From assembly GCA_001643675.2 (NCBI GenBank), contig LSRY02000025.1, forward strand, positions 870,001-934,000: a stretch of 64,000 nt of DNA. Direction: 5' to 3'. The notes below the pieces were generated by a model. It saw only the letters and a program-made list of their open reading frames with translations, had not been told where the DNA came from and did not search any database. The stretch is from Monocercomonoides exilis (taxonomy: Eukaryota > Preaxostyla > Oxymonadida > Polymastigidae). Both the position numbers and the translations under genes were made by a program. Below are positions 1 to 12,658 of this stretch, piece by piece (within the stretch, counting starts at the first letter, position 1; each line of letters begins with the position of its first letter).

Positions 1-531
1 TTTCTTTGATTGCATGAGCTTCGCTTCTTCGGTCGTCTTTCGTTCTTTCAGTTCGTTCCTCCATCTTCGTCTCTTTTTGTCCAGTTGTATATCAACTTCC
101 TGTTTGATTCTGGTTGAAGCACAAATCTCTTCAACCAGCGGTAGAATTGGCACATTCACAACTTGCTCGTAATCTCTGCCCAGCGCCTCGATGAGTATTT
201 GCAGCACAGAAAGAGACTGCGCAATGAAAGGCGGCGGGAAGGGGAGATCAGAAGATGCTGATGAAGATAACGAAGAAGAAGGCTTCTGTTTTTTTGGTTT
301 TTTCACAAACGAAATGGCGAGTTTCGCGATGCTTTTGACATACTTCTTTGACTGGAAATCTGCTATAAATGATTCGATTTTGGAAAATTCAACAATAACA
401 ATAATAAAAAAAAATGATATGAATGAAAATTATTACCAAAAATAGAAAAGAAAGAAAGAATAAAGAAATTTTAAATTTTTTTAAATATTATCCGAAAAGA
501 AAAATTATTTGCTTTTCTTATATTAAGAGCG

Positions 532-566
<35 letters not shown>

Positions 567-3500
567 ATACTTTTGTTTGCAACAATCCTTTTTAGAACGC
601 AAAGAGCATTAATCGAAAGATTCGTGTATTGAACAATTTCCTTTGACTGCTCTGTCTTCTTTGTTGAGCCTGCAACATCCAGTAGCACAGGAACAATGCC
701 ATTCACCAACTCTTCGTCTGCTGACAGATCAAGAGATAACTTTCCATACAACAGAGAAAGAAGGATGAGAGATTCTTCCCCAAGCTCAGTTTTATGATCT
801 GTTGATGCTTGTTGAGCATTTCTCTCTTTTTCTGAAAGAATGCTATCTTCTTTGAAAGCATCTTGTTCTGCCTGCTGCTTTTTCTGGAATGCACAAAGCT
901 CTTTTTTCAGTGTTTCCGTCAGTTTTCTGAACAAGTCTGAATTCTGAAGCAGAGGAAGTGGAGAGCTCGACAGAGAAGGCGTGGAGAACGGAAGCACATG
1001 CGAAGTGATGATAAACAGCAAATCGATGATGGCTCGTGTGACGGGCACAACATTAGCACCAAACAGAACGTACACAGAGTCATAAAATGAAGGAGTGACA
1101 ATTGAAATGATCTCATTTCTGGTCATTTCAGTTACCGCTTGCCCGACCCGCTTCAAAATAGGAGACGCTTTCTTCCCTCTTTCCTCCAGCTCTTCCTTTT
1201 CCAAGTGTTCATTTAGCATTCGATTTCGTAGTGTACCACTTTCTGTGTTATCACTGCTATCTTCATCATCACTGTCGTTGTCATCTTCTTCTGCACTTTC
1301 TCCCTTTCTGTCATACTCCATTCTACCATTCCCCATCTTTTCTCTGCTTTTCCCTTTCCCTTTCCCCTTCCTCCTTCCTTTCCCCTTCTCTTCCTCTGCG
1401 CCGAGTCTCATCACATTCACAGCCTCTGTCACAAGCGTCTCAATCAGCGATGGCACCACTCGCTGCATCCTCAGCCGCGCTAGCTGCACTGGTGGTGGCA
1501 GCCCAATCTCAAACGGAATGACACTCGCCACTTCAGATAGAAGCTCAGGTGTCTTCATCGCTGCCTGCTTTGGCTGCGATGCCACCAGCTGCCACATAAT
1601 TCCCTGTGTCGGGCGAGCTTTTGTGCAGCGGGCAACCGTGTCCTCCAGCTGCTCTGGGAAGAAGAGGGAGTCGAGGCGATACATCAGCGCCCACAGATCT
1701 CCCTCGGACGGAGAAAGCATCAGAGCTCCGTTGATCCAGCTCCTGGCTTTGAAGTAGTCTCCTTTGCGCCAATACATTCTAAAGAGGGAGAAATAGAAAT
1801 AGAAAGAAATAGAAAAAATTTGAAATTGAAAAACAAACAAAATTATGACAAATAATAATAATAATAATAATAATAAGAAAAAAAGAACATCACATTGATT
1901 GCGAAAGAAAAGTGATTCAACAAAACAAAAGGTTAAAAGCAATTCTCATTTAATTGAATGTTTTATTTTTTTCTTTCCACATTTCATTCACCCTTCAAAT
2001 AAAATTAAAAAAAACACATACTTCCCAACAAGTGCGCAGAAGTGCGGGTTGTCCTTCATCGTGTCTATGGCTGTCTTCACCAGCGAGAACTGTGCTGAGC
2101 GCGGTGTCACACCAACATGCTCTGCAAATATCTGACCAGACTGCGGAAATGCTGAAAGTGCTGATGAAACAAGAGAAGAAAGCAGAGAAGAAGAAGAAGA
2201 GGAGGAAGAAGAGGAAGAAGAAGAGGACAATGAAGTGGATAATGCTGATGATAGCAGAGAATACGGTTCGTCCAATTCTGAGGCTGATTCAGCTAATGAC
2301 GTGTCTGCAGGCAAAGCACCAGATGAAGCAGAGTTTCTCATCTGCCTCCTTTTCTCAAACCAAATGGAATGCAGCCACACATACTCGTTTGTCTTCATTT
2401 TCTCTCTCGCTTCCTCAAACTGTGTCCGCGCACGTGCCAGTCCAGGAATGGACTCTGAAGAGAAAGAGGACAAAGAAGACGTTGAAGGGGAAATATCACG
2501 TGCGCTTGGTGAAAGTGGGGAATTTGCTGGTTTGTAGAGAAGACGCTGCTGTTTGAGAGCGATTCGTTCCAGAAGGAGAGCATATTCAATGCGAAGATTG
2601 GGATCCATCGGATTTCGGCGGATCGCTTCCATAAACACCAATTCAGCTAAGAAAGAAAATTGATTCAAAAAAAGAAAAGAAAAGAAAAGTGAAAAAAAAA
2701 AAATGAAATGAAAAAAATTTAAGATATTTACTCGTTAAAACCAAAAAAAGAAAGAAAGGCTAAAATCAAGCAAACCTCCAACATAATCTCGTCCATATGC
2801 CTCGAGAACTTTCGCAAGCAGAAGAGGCGCCTGCGAATCTGAATGAAAACGTCCCAGTGAAGTTCTGAGTGTCTTCAGACATCGCCCAATATCTCCAAGT
2901 TCAATATCAATTTGTGCAGCTTTGAGAATAACTGAAAAGAAGGATCATAATTGAATCAGATATAAATACAATAAAAATAGATAATAATCAAAGATCAAAA
3001 ATAAATAAATAAATAATAACAATAGAAATACAATTATTCATGAAAAATGAAATAAAAAAGAAATCCATTTTCAGAAAAAAAAGTTAACAATAAAAAGAAA
3101 ATTCATCACATTCTCCTCAAATAACACACGAGAAGGAGTAGCACAAGTATCCAATGCCTCATCTGCCACGATCTTCGCCTGCAGCCAGTCTCCCTCTTCG
3201 CACTCCAAGTTCATCAGAGCTAGCCAGATGTCTTCGCTCTTCGGGTTCAGCTTCCTCGCCTCCAGCAGCACCTGCCTTGCTGCCCTTCCTTCGCCTTCGT
3301 CGAGCTCCGTCCGCGCCACAAACAGAGGCAGTCGCTGGTCACCCGGGCAGAACGAGACAGCTCGTCTAAGCACATGCAACAATGCTGCTCTGTCGCGTGT
3401 CTCCTTCACAAAGCGGAGGTAGCGGTACCACAACGCAGCATCAGATGGGGAGAGAAGCACAGCACATTCAAAACACTCACTGGCACACGCCAACAGCCCC

Positions 3501-6162
3501 TCGAGAAGAAAGCGCTCGCCTTCCGAGCAGCAGGAAGTGAGAGAGGCAGAGAGCGTGGCAGAAGGGAGAGAGGAGTATGGTGTGATGGTTGAAGAAATGG
3601 AAGATGAGGAAGAGGAAGAGGAAGAGGAAGAGGAAGATGAAGAGGAAGAAGAAGAAACGATAGATTGATCTGTTGAAGTGAAGAAGTCTGCATTGCTGCT
3701 CCATCCTTTCGTGCGCATCATCTTCATCTGATAGCACCCATCAGCTGCAAAGCCAGTCGGCTTGTCTCCCTCAGCAGTCTCTGGCAGCAATGCCATTCGG
3801 ATGATTGCGCGTGCTGTGAAAGGGGATGCAGCTTTTTCAGCTGTCCGCGCATAGTTCAGCCACTCCTCTCTCGTCGGAACTGCTCCTTTGCTCTTCAAGT
3901 ACAAGTTGTACTTCTTCATCAGCTGCAGAGTCTTTTCTCGTTTGGGGCTTTCAGAAAGAAGGCGATTCTCATGCAGTTTGATCAGTGAGAACAGCTTTTT
4001 GGAAGAGTATTTGCGAATGTGTGGAGTTGATGTGGAAGATGAAAGAGTTGAAGAGAAAGAAGATTGTTGAGAAGAAGAAGATGCTGATTGCGATGAAGAA
4101 GATGAAGCAGAAGCTGATGATGACATCATCTGCTGTGCAAACGAAGGCGGAGTTACAGTTGGCTGCTTCATCAACCCTTCATCTTCTTCATCTCCATCTC
4201 CATCAGCACCATCCTCATCTTTCATCTCCTCCTCGCTCACTGGCACCTCTTCCGTGTTTGCTTCCACCAGCATGCATCCAGCTACGAGAATTGACGAGTC
4301 TGTAGGAAGCGCCTTTCTCGCATCGTTTAGCACTTTTGTCGCCCGCTCAAACGGCTCCAAACGCGCAAGGGCTATCCACATCTCAGCAGACTCTGGCACA
4401 CACTGCACAGCCGTCCTCAGCAGCGTCACAGCTTCATCGCGGTCAGCCAATTCTATTGCTGCTTTCCACAGCTGCACCGAGTTCGGCAGCCGCAGAAGCG
4501 CATCCTTCAGCACAGCCAGTCTCCGCCGTACAGACTTCCCTTGCAGCTCAGCCAATGTCAGCCACAATGTGACCGAACGAGGGCAATGCATCGTCGCTTC
4601 TTTGGCTTTTGCAATCGCAGCTGAGTTGGAGTGCCGCACTGTGACTGTTGATCTTGGCTTCCCAGGCACAGCTGTGGCTGTTCCTGTTCCTGTTGCAATC
4701 CCAGTCATTGTGCCTGTTCCTGTTGCAATTCCTGTCTGGAACCCTCCTCCCAGCCCAGTCGCCCCGCCAGCCCCTGTCTCTGTCCCTTGCCCCAACATCA
4801 TCGCAGTCGCTGTGGCTGTCGCCGTTCCGCTCACAGTGCCTGCAGCACTCCCCTTTTCTTTGTCTTTTCCCATCGAAAGTGGAGCAAGCTCGTACAATCT
4901 CACACACTCCATCCACACATCCTCTTTGTCTTTGCAGTGGCGGCATCCTTCGTCAATAATGCGCCTGGCTGCTGCTGCGTCTCCTGCCTGCTCTTCAAAC
5001 CGAGCAGCAGCGATCCACGCAGGAGCATAGTTCGGATTGGTTTTGCAGGCAGCACGATGGATCGCTCTGGTCTTTTCCTGATCTCCAAAGGTTGTGCCTG
5101 AAGTGATGATGTGATGAGCATCCAGAGCCGTCGAATATCCTTCCTTGTCGATGGCTGTTCGAGTGCCTCCATCTTCCTCGTTCACTCTGTCCAGTGCCAA
5201 CGATACAGCCCTGTTTCTCGCATTCCACATGCCCTCCAAGTCCACTCTTCCAGTGGCAGTGCCTTCTGTCGTGATTGAAGAAACAGTTCCATCATTCGGA
5301 TCAATCGATGTGCTAACAGCATTCGATTCCACCATTGGCGCAATCACTGAATCGGGAACTGGCGTGTATTTTTCGCTTCGATTGGACTCGCGTTTCCGTT
5401 TTGCGATGCGTTTTGCTTCGGGAAGTTTAGCCCAATCGCTCTCAGTCAGCGTCTTTAATGCTTGTCGCTCAGATTCATAGAGCTGTGAAATCTTTGTTGC
5501 TCTTCCAAATTCTTCTTCTTTCTTCTTTTCTCTGAGGTCGCGTTGACGCTTTCTTCGACTTTCTGCCCAGTCATCCACTGTTTTATAAATTGCATCAGCT
5601 TCCTCATCATCTGATTCATATGGAGTGTCTTTCCCAAATAAACTTCCACCATATCCGCTAAATGAATCGTAATTTGATTCACTAAGATCTTCTTTATCAT
5701 CTGTGTCAGGTCCTTCTATTTCAAGACGTTCTCCACGGCGATGGGGCGCCTGCTGCAAATGCTTGACACCTGGCAGAATGATAGAATTCAAATAATATTA
5801 ACAAAATAAAAAAAGTCGAACCTGATTCAATTGGCTTTGCTCCTCTTCCGGCTCCAGCAACATATCCTGGAGGAGGTGCACCAAAGGTTCTTATAATCAT
5901 TCAAATAAAAAAATCGTTCAATATTTCTTAAGAGTGAAAAAATAAGTTTCATACGGATCTGGTCGTCTGGATAGCGGTCCAATTTCAGCATCTGTTGTAA
6001 ATCCACGAGCCCTAAGTTGTAATGAATAACAATAAATTGAAAAGTACAATCAATAATTATTTAAAACCCTCTCCCAGCCCCAGCGACGTAGCCACTTGGT
6101 GCTTGTGTGTTAAAAGATGGTCTAAATTGATATTGTGGCACCTGTAAAGGCTGTTGACTCAT
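1..6162 (-). CDS. PRPF6: PRP6-like U4/U6.U5 tri-snRNP splicing factor with long C-terminal extension (3' end outside window)
   Basis: Pre-mRNA splicing factor of the PRP1/PRP6 family, which bridges U5 and U4/U6 snRNPs in the nucleus. Exons by splice phase: 6068-6162, 5955-6011, 5822-5889, 3130-5769 (this donor is the least certain), 2776-2931, 2022-2646, 571-1778 and <1-362; all phases agree. The N-terminus has repeated PPGYVAGAGRG-type segments, then the PRP1_N signature (SNYDSFSGYGGSLFG followed by DDEEADAIY), then HAT/TPR-like helical repeats interrupted by Ser-rich and Gly/Thr inserts. The part decoded from 1778 downwards matches the usual C-terminal repeats (WRKGDYFKARSW, then DLWALMYRLD). 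Normal family members are about 900-950 aa; here the frame continues without a stop for several hundred more residues, giving at least 1,737 codons. The extra part is helical with Lys/Glu-rich inserts and resembles no PRP6 I know. It shares a 112-bp divergent gap with PIG-V. Confidence 0.9.
363..570 (-). other. Intron with long homopolymer tract
   Basis: Last PRP6 intron seen in the window. It starts with GTATG on the minus strand and ends in TATAG. It holds an uninterrupted run of about 30 T (minus strand; A on the plus strand around 534-565), the longest homopolymer in the window. Confidence 0.75.
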
Positions 6163-6274
6163 GAAAACCTCGTAATTAAATAGTTAAAGAAGAATAACTT
6201 TTTTGATCGAATTGAGGATTAAAAAAAATGATAGATATGATCAACTTTCATTTTTGAAAATCTCCTTTTTAAAA
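6163..6274. promoter_or_regulatory. Short divergent intergenic region between PRP6 and PIG-V
   Basis: Only 112 bp separate the PRP6 start codon (minus, 6162) and the first in-frame PIG-V ATG (plus, 6275). Any promoter elements for both genes must lie here or inside the genes. No TATA-box or other motif could be recognised with confidence. Confidence 0.4.
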
Positions 6275-8333
6275 ATGAAAATAAAGCCAGAAATAAAGAA
6301 ATTGATTATAACAATTATTGGCTTTAAAATATTAACGTTTTTGATTGCAAACATCAGTCAGTCTGTTGTGACTTGCAAAGATGAATCAACAGAAGTGCTT
6401 CTTTCAGGAAACGCACATGAAAATAATGAAAAGCCTCTAACGGGGCTAGATAGATTTATTAGAAAACTTATCTCTCCTTTTCTTAAATGGGATGGACAGT
6501 ATTTCATTCACATTGCAGAAAAAGGATATACTCATGAAAAAATATTTGCGTTTTATCCTGTCTTTCCTTTGGAAATGCGTCTTGTATCAAAATGTGTGAG
6601 CCTTTTAAATGATGATTGAAAATTTCTATTTTACTTGCTTTTTTTCGAATTTGTAATTATTCTTTTTAGTGTTCCCTTTTTTGGCACAGCGCACCGCTCT
6701 TCTTTTGTCTGGCTTCCTTGTGAGCAACATTTCCAATGCTATTGCTTGCATCTTTTTGTATCAGTATGTTCTGCTATTGAACGTGTTTTAACGACTTCTA
6801 AATGTCTCCCCAATTCAGTCTAACGAAAGGAATTTTTAACAATCAACGATTTGCTCGTCTTGTAACTTTTTGTTACGGAATTTGCCCTGCATCTGTGTTC
6901 ACACAAGCTTTGTTTGCTCGTTCTTTTTCTATATCCACCTTCTTTTAAAAAGTTCTCAAATATTAACTTTCACCTTTATAAACATATGAATACAGATATA
7001 CAGAGCCAGTTTTTGCAATGTGGTCGTTCGGTGGGATGTATTTACTCTTTGTGAAGAATATGAGTTGGCTGGCATTTGTATTCTTTTTCATATCTGGTGG
7101 AGTTCGAAGCAATGGAATTGTTAATGCTCTTTTCATCTTCTGTTATGCCATGCAAAATGCTGTATGAATTTTAATTAAAATTTTGTTATTTCTGATAAAA
7201 AATTTTTATTTTTTTTTTAATTTCAGTATCTCATTCTTACGGGTCAATGCACTCTGTGTCATCAAAAAGCTTCATCGAAAAATTATTCACAGAAGCAGTC
7301 TTCAAACAAACAAGCTTCTCATTCATCGCTTATCAAAAGAGCATTTCTTGCCTTTCTGAGTCTTGTTCCACATGGAATCCAATGCATCCTCCTTCTTTTA
7401 CCAACGCTGCTGTATGAAGAATATGCGTTCTGCCACTGCTGCCTTCCCCCTGAGATTAGCATCGACAACAGAAAAGGAATATTCTATGGGAACGACTCAA
7501 TTTATGAGCAGCAATCTCTTCAAGCAGGAAGCAATGCCAAATTAAATGGATATCACTCTTCCATTTCTCCAGCTTTGCATCTTCCACCGCTTTATGCACG
7601 AATCTTCCGCAGAGTGCTTCTTCTCTCTCGAACTTACCCAATTTTGAAGAAGTTTCTACCAAAAGACTTATTTGACTCAATCTCCCTCTCTCCTTTCTAT
7701 CAAAGTCTGACTGACGTTGCCTCTGCAGAGTCTGTTACTCTTCGTCCGTGGTGCGTAGCTGACGAGAACGGGAAAGGTGGATCCATTTACGGTCACGTTC
7801 AATCGCATTATTGGAACGTTGGACCTTTCCATTACTTCACTTTGCTTCAGTTACCCAATCATCTCCTCTGCTTCCCTATTCTGGGATTGTCCTGCGCTGC
7901 TATTGCATCTTGGATTTTGTATCATAGGAAAAACAAAAAGGGAAACAAGCACGAACATATGAATGATAATGAATCAAAGCAGGGCCAAAAGTCCACATCG
8001 TCTACAGAGTCATCTTCATTTGTGTATCCCGAGGGATCTAATCTATTTCCATTTGTTCTCCATCTAGGCCTTATGACTGCCATGTATCCTATTATTCATG
8101 CACAAGTGATGACTCGCTTTCTCAACAATAGTCCAATTCTCTTTTGGTTCTTTGCGCGAATTTTGTGGAATATGATTTATCAGATCCCAAAAGGAAAAGA
8201 TAATCAATCTCAAAATTTAAATAAATTTAAGAAAAGCAATAGTAACAGAAAAGCATTTGCATTTTTATTCTATAGCATTGGTTATGCACTTTGTGGAACT
8301 CTTCTCTTTTCAACATTTAATCCATGGACGTGA
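6275..8333 (+). CDS. PIGV: GPI mannosyltransferase 2 (PIG-V / Gpi18)
   Basis: Adds the second mannose to the GPI anchor precursor, using dolichol-phosphate-mannose in the ER membrane. Exons: 6275-6593, 6670-6763, 6819-6896, 6996-7161 and 7227-8333 (587 aa; the third/fourth junction is the least certain). Family hallmarks: WDGQYFIHIAEKGY followed by FAFYPVFPL (luminal loop with the conserved W-D), GGVRSNGIVNA, HYWNVGPFHYF plus LPN, and the terminal NPWT before the stop. Hydrophobic segments occur throughout, as expected for a multi-pass enzyme. It is somewhat longer than animal PIG-V (about 490 aa), partly from polar inserts between membrane segments. The ATG at 6275 is the first in frame. The gene implies a GPI-anchoring pathway in this organism. 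Confidence 0.92.
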
Positions 8334-8648
8334 TCACTTATTTTTTCAATTCATCTCACTTTTATGTTCATCAACAAAACTTTCTTTCAAAATAAATATC
8401 CTCTATCTCTTTGAAAAGTTAAAGTTTGTGCATCATCTTTTTATTCTTCAAAAAATATTAAATTACGACAATAATCACTATTTGTGATAATGAGCTAACT
8501 TCAAAAATGAAAAACAAAAATATGAAGAAATAATGACTTGAATATCAAATAAAAATGATATATCAAAGCTTAACGAAACAAAGGGAGTTATTTGAGATAT
8601 AAAAATTAGAAAGATTGCTGTTGCAATAAATCTTAATTTTCAGAAGCT

Positions 8649-8876
8649 TTATGCACCTTGGATGATTGCGGCTTCATTCTCAAAAACGATTTCAGGAGCG
8701 GTATAGAACTTACGTTCAAGTTGAATCTTCATTGGTCCTTCGGCGTTGCTTTGACGGTGTTGGATTCTTGCTTTTTGCACAATAACTGAGAGATCCTCTC
8801 CAACTGGGATTTCTTCCTCCTCTGGCACTTCTTCGCAGAATGCAAGTGATGCAATAGCTAAAATAAGGCAAAACAT
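8649..8876 (-). CDS. Small secreted or lumenal protein of unknown function
   Basis: Uninterrupted 75-codon frame. The first 15 residues (MFCLILAIASLAFCE) form a textbook signal peptide with likely cleavage after the Cys, followed by an acidic stretch (EEVPEEEEIP) and a mature chain of about 60 residues with no cysteine pair. There are no membrane segments and no family I recognise. It stands alone between PIG-V (plus) and HBS1 (minus), which converge on it. An ATG is present at 8876 and the stop is TAA at 8649-8651. Function unknown; it could be a small cargo protein or a protease-inhibitor-like peptide, but nothing in the sequence decides this. Confidence 0.6.
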   Translation of the reverse strand: MFCLILAIASLAFCEEVPEEEEIPVGEDLSVIVQKARIQHRQSNAEGPMKIQLERKFYTAPEIVFENEAAIIQGA

Positions 8877-9277
8877 TTTAATCTTCAATATGATAATTCT
8901 ATCAAAAAATTCGATCGATCTAAAATAAGGTTATTAAAACCCAGAAAATGATCTCTTAGCCCACAACATATATTTAATGAGACAAAGTTGATTATTCTTA
9001 ACATTGGTTAATAAAGTCCAAATTGCTCAACATTTTCGATTATAGCATTTCATTTCATAAAAAGAAAAGCAGTTATTTATGTTTTTGGGATTGGATCCTT
9101 GCCCATATTGTCGAATTGAAAACTGAACTGTTTCTGTTTTGAATATGATGTGGGGAAATGAAATAAAATCATCTAAAATTTAAAATTGAAGTGAATTGAA
9201 TATTAAAACGCACAAATGCACTGATTTTGGAAAAAAAGATCAAAAAAGATAAAGATAATTTCTTCAAAAAAAGTTAT
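8877..9277. other. AT-rich intergenic spacer
   Basis: About 400 bp between the small secreted gene and the HBS1 3' end. AT-rich with short A/T runs; no coding signal, RNA gene or repeat recognised. Confidence 0.6.
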
Positions 9278-12200
9278 TTAGAATAGCCTTGTAATAATAC
9301 CCACAGCAATAGTGTCTTTGCCTTGGTGCATAACAAAGCGGCCAGCACGTCTGGCAGAAGAAGGCGATGACGCATCAGCTGCTGCTGGTGCAGCCTCAAG
9401 AACAATCGGAGCATCAGTCTCAATCTTCACAAGCCCAACTGCTCCATAAGGGATCAGCCGAGGATAGCTGTGAAAGGAATAATAAATAATTTTAATAATT
9501 ATAATAATAACATATAATTATTGGTATATTGAAAGACAAATGAAAAAAATAAAAAGTTTTATGTTTGAAATAAATAAATAAATAAATAAAATCCCATTTA
9601 TCAACACCAAAATAACCATCTTCCCCCACAAACCGACTTTTCACTTTCCTCGTTTTCTCATCCAATATGCAGAGGAGCTCGCGAATAGTGGCGCCTTCGG
9701 CCTTTGCCATGGAGTGTAAAGTGCCAGCTGTTCCTCTGAGGAGGGGGTGGAGCTGAGAGACACAGACAATGTTGGCGAGGAAACGAGACGTGTGTTTGAT
9801 GCTGATGAAGGAGAGGGGAGGAAGAGAAGAAGAAGAGGAAGAAGAAGAGGAAGATTGGGAAGGCGATGCGGAAGAGGAGGAAGTCTGAGATAAGAGACAT
9901 GAATCGACTGGTGTGCTTATCACATCACCAACACTGAGAATGGAATAAATAAATAAATAAATAAATAAATATGAAAGAATATTTGGAAAAGCAGATAGAG
10001 TATTGTCAAAGAACAAATTGAAATTAGAAAAAAAATTTTTTTCGGTTAAAAATGCAAAGTAAAAAACAGATACATTATTCACAAAAGGTAATAATAGCAA
10101 ATAAATAAATTAATAAATAAAATACATCCAAACATAACATAGTCCAACAAAACACAATGTCATCTCATCATCACCACCACCACCATCATCATTCTAATTT
10201 TTAATGCAGATGAGACAATCTCAAACAATACATTCACACACACCTCACTCTGAATCCAGTTGTCTTCGATGGCATCACAGACAGCTCAACCACATCGCCA
10301 CAATAAAACCACTCGCGCTCTTCATACGGGATAGGAGCAGCCCAGTCATATGAGGAAGGAGAAGAAGAAGAAGAAGGAGAGGAAGAGGAAGAGGAAGAGG
10401 AAGAAGAAGAAGATGATGATGACGACGATTGCAAAGAAGGAGAAAGCGATGGAGAAAGCGAAGAAGACACAAGAGACGGGGATGGAGACATACTTCTCCC
10501 TCCTCCTGCTCCTCCTCCTTGCATATCCCCCGCACAGCTGACACCTTTGATTATTCCCTGGTCTCCTGAGGGCGATGCCACAATTGGTGTTCCTTTTCCC
10601 CCAGCGCCGGAATCGACTCGCCCAACAACAGAAAGAAGAGGAGTGAAGGGGCGCTGGTAGACATCTGTGACGACAATCAGAAGAGGAGCAGAGAGAGAAG
10701 AAGAAGAAGAAGAAGAGGATGAGGAGACGGGGAGTGAGTCTGGGGGGAGGAAAAGAAAAGGAAAAAAAAAAGATGAATAATTAATTGAAGACATGAAAAG
10801 TGAACAAGCAAATAAATAAATAGAAATATCGAAAAAAAGCGAATAAAATAAACAGAATAAAAAAAAAAAACAAGAAAGAAAAAAGAAAGAAAATAAACAT
10901 TAAACAAAAAATATAAACAAAAAATAAAATAAATAAAAATGAATAAAATCATTTTGCAATCAAACCTATCAACTCGATGAGAGGAGGTCCTCTGTACCAG
11001 TCGAGAATGTCAAGAGACCCATCAGAGACAGGTTGTGGTGGAAGATCAGTGGACGACGAAGAAGAAGAGGAAGAGGAAGAGGAAGAAGAGGAAGAAGAAG
11101 GCGGAGGCGAAGGCGTAGAAGAAGGCGATAGCACTGGAGGAGGCGATTGGGAGTTGCTTTTGCCTTTCTTTTTCCCTTTTCCTGTCTGTTGTGTCTGTAT
11201 CTGTTGCGTCTGTTGTTGTTGGTCTTTTTGTGATTGTCTTTCTGCTCCTCCTTTCTGCTGCTGTGTTGTCATTCCCCACGGCAGTGCAGAGTATGTGAAT
11301 GCCTTTGGACTGCTTTCAGGTGAAGAAGAAGAAGAAGAAGAAGAGGCAGAGGCAGAGGCAGAAGCAGAAGCAGAAGAAGAAGGAGCTGTGCTGCTCTTCT
11401 GGTACAGAGGCGTGCTCTGTATGATATTCCACCCTTTTATGGCTGAGATGGGCATGAAACGCACTTTCGAAGGCGGAAATCCAATCTTCGTCAGCTGCGG
11501 CGTCATCTTCGTTACAATAAACCGGAACCGCTCAAACGAACGGCTGGATGCAAGTGATTGCGCACCAGTGATTGAAGAAGAAGAAGATGATGATGAAGCA
11601 GCAGCTTTAGCTTCCTTTTCTTCTGTGTTCCCCTTTGCTTCCCCGCCTTCTTCCTGCTCTCCGAAGTAGGAGTCCAGTTTGTTCACCGCCACAATCAGCC
11701 ACTCCACCCCGACTGCACGTGCTATCTTCATGTGCTCCCGCGTCTGCCCTCCTTCGCTCCATCCAGACTCAAATCCCCCCGGCGCCCCGTCGATCACCAA
11801 CACACCCGCATCGGCCTGGCTTGCTCCGCTAATCATGCCTTCAATGAAATCCCGATGCCCCGGCGTGTCCAAAAGCGTGACTCGCTTCGATCTTAGCTCG
11901 ACTGTTACAGCTGTTGTGGCCATCGTCACTCCACGCGCTCTTTCTTCCTCATAGCTGTCCATCACCCATGCCAAGCCAAATGATCCCTTTCCTGCTGTCT
12001 TACTATCTCGCTCATACCTCGTTACAAGCCGTGATTCAACATTGTGAGTCAGAAGTAAAAGTTGACCCATTAAGGTACCTAAAATCAAATTTGTTAAAAA
12101 AAATTGAATGAATAAATCTGCAAACTCTTCCCTGCATCGACGTGTCCAAATACAACAACCGAAACTGAATCTTTCCCCTGTTTTTGAGGAGGTTTAGGTA

Positions 12201-12658
12201 TGGCGGCGGTTTGCATTGACATTTGGATCACACCTATTTGATCTAATGATTTTTTATCTTTTGACTTTTGCTTTTGGGGAAAGGTTTGTGTGGCTTGTGT
12301 TCCTGAAGGAGTAAATGATTTCGATTGTGATTTTGAGGCATTTGTGGATGTGTTTTTGTCTTGTTTTGGCTTTGGTTGTGGTTTTGGTTTTGGCTTTGGC
12401 TGCGGAGAAGGCTTTTGTTTTTCTTGAGATTTAACCTTTGTTAACTTTTTTTCTTGAAGAGCTGTTATCAAAGATGATGAGGAAATGAATTAAAGTTTTT
12501 TTTTCCATCATAAACCAGAAACCTTTAAAGTAGTCTTCATCGTCCATGTCGTTGTCATCATAATAATCATCATCGTAATCATCATAATCTAAAAATCAAA
12601 AATTCAAACAAATAATTAATTAAAATGCTATGTTTATACCGTCGTAGTACTTTGACAT
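9278..12658 (-). CDS. HBS1: HBS1-type translational GTPase (ribosome rescue)
   Basis: EF1A/eRF3-family GTPase that with Dom34/Pelota releases stalled ribosomes in the cytoplasm. Seven exons: 12640-12658, 12523-12588, 12126-12461, 10966-12078, 10244-10739, 9634-9933 and 9278-9467 (839 aa, all phases consistent). The first exon is only 19 nt. The N-terminus starts [18 protein letters not shown], the acidic Tyr/Asp head typical of HBS1, then a Lys/Pro/Gln linker. G motifs are all present: GHVDAGKS split by an intron within the Ser codon, DTPGH, NKLD and SAIKG. Further matches are [16 protein letters not shown] and GGQTREH. Beta-barrel domains follow, ending [17 protein letters not shown]. Large Ser-rich insertions lie between G4 and G5 and within domains 2-3. 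eRF3 is the main alternative, but the acidic head and WVMD..EEER favour HBS1. Confidence 0.9.
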
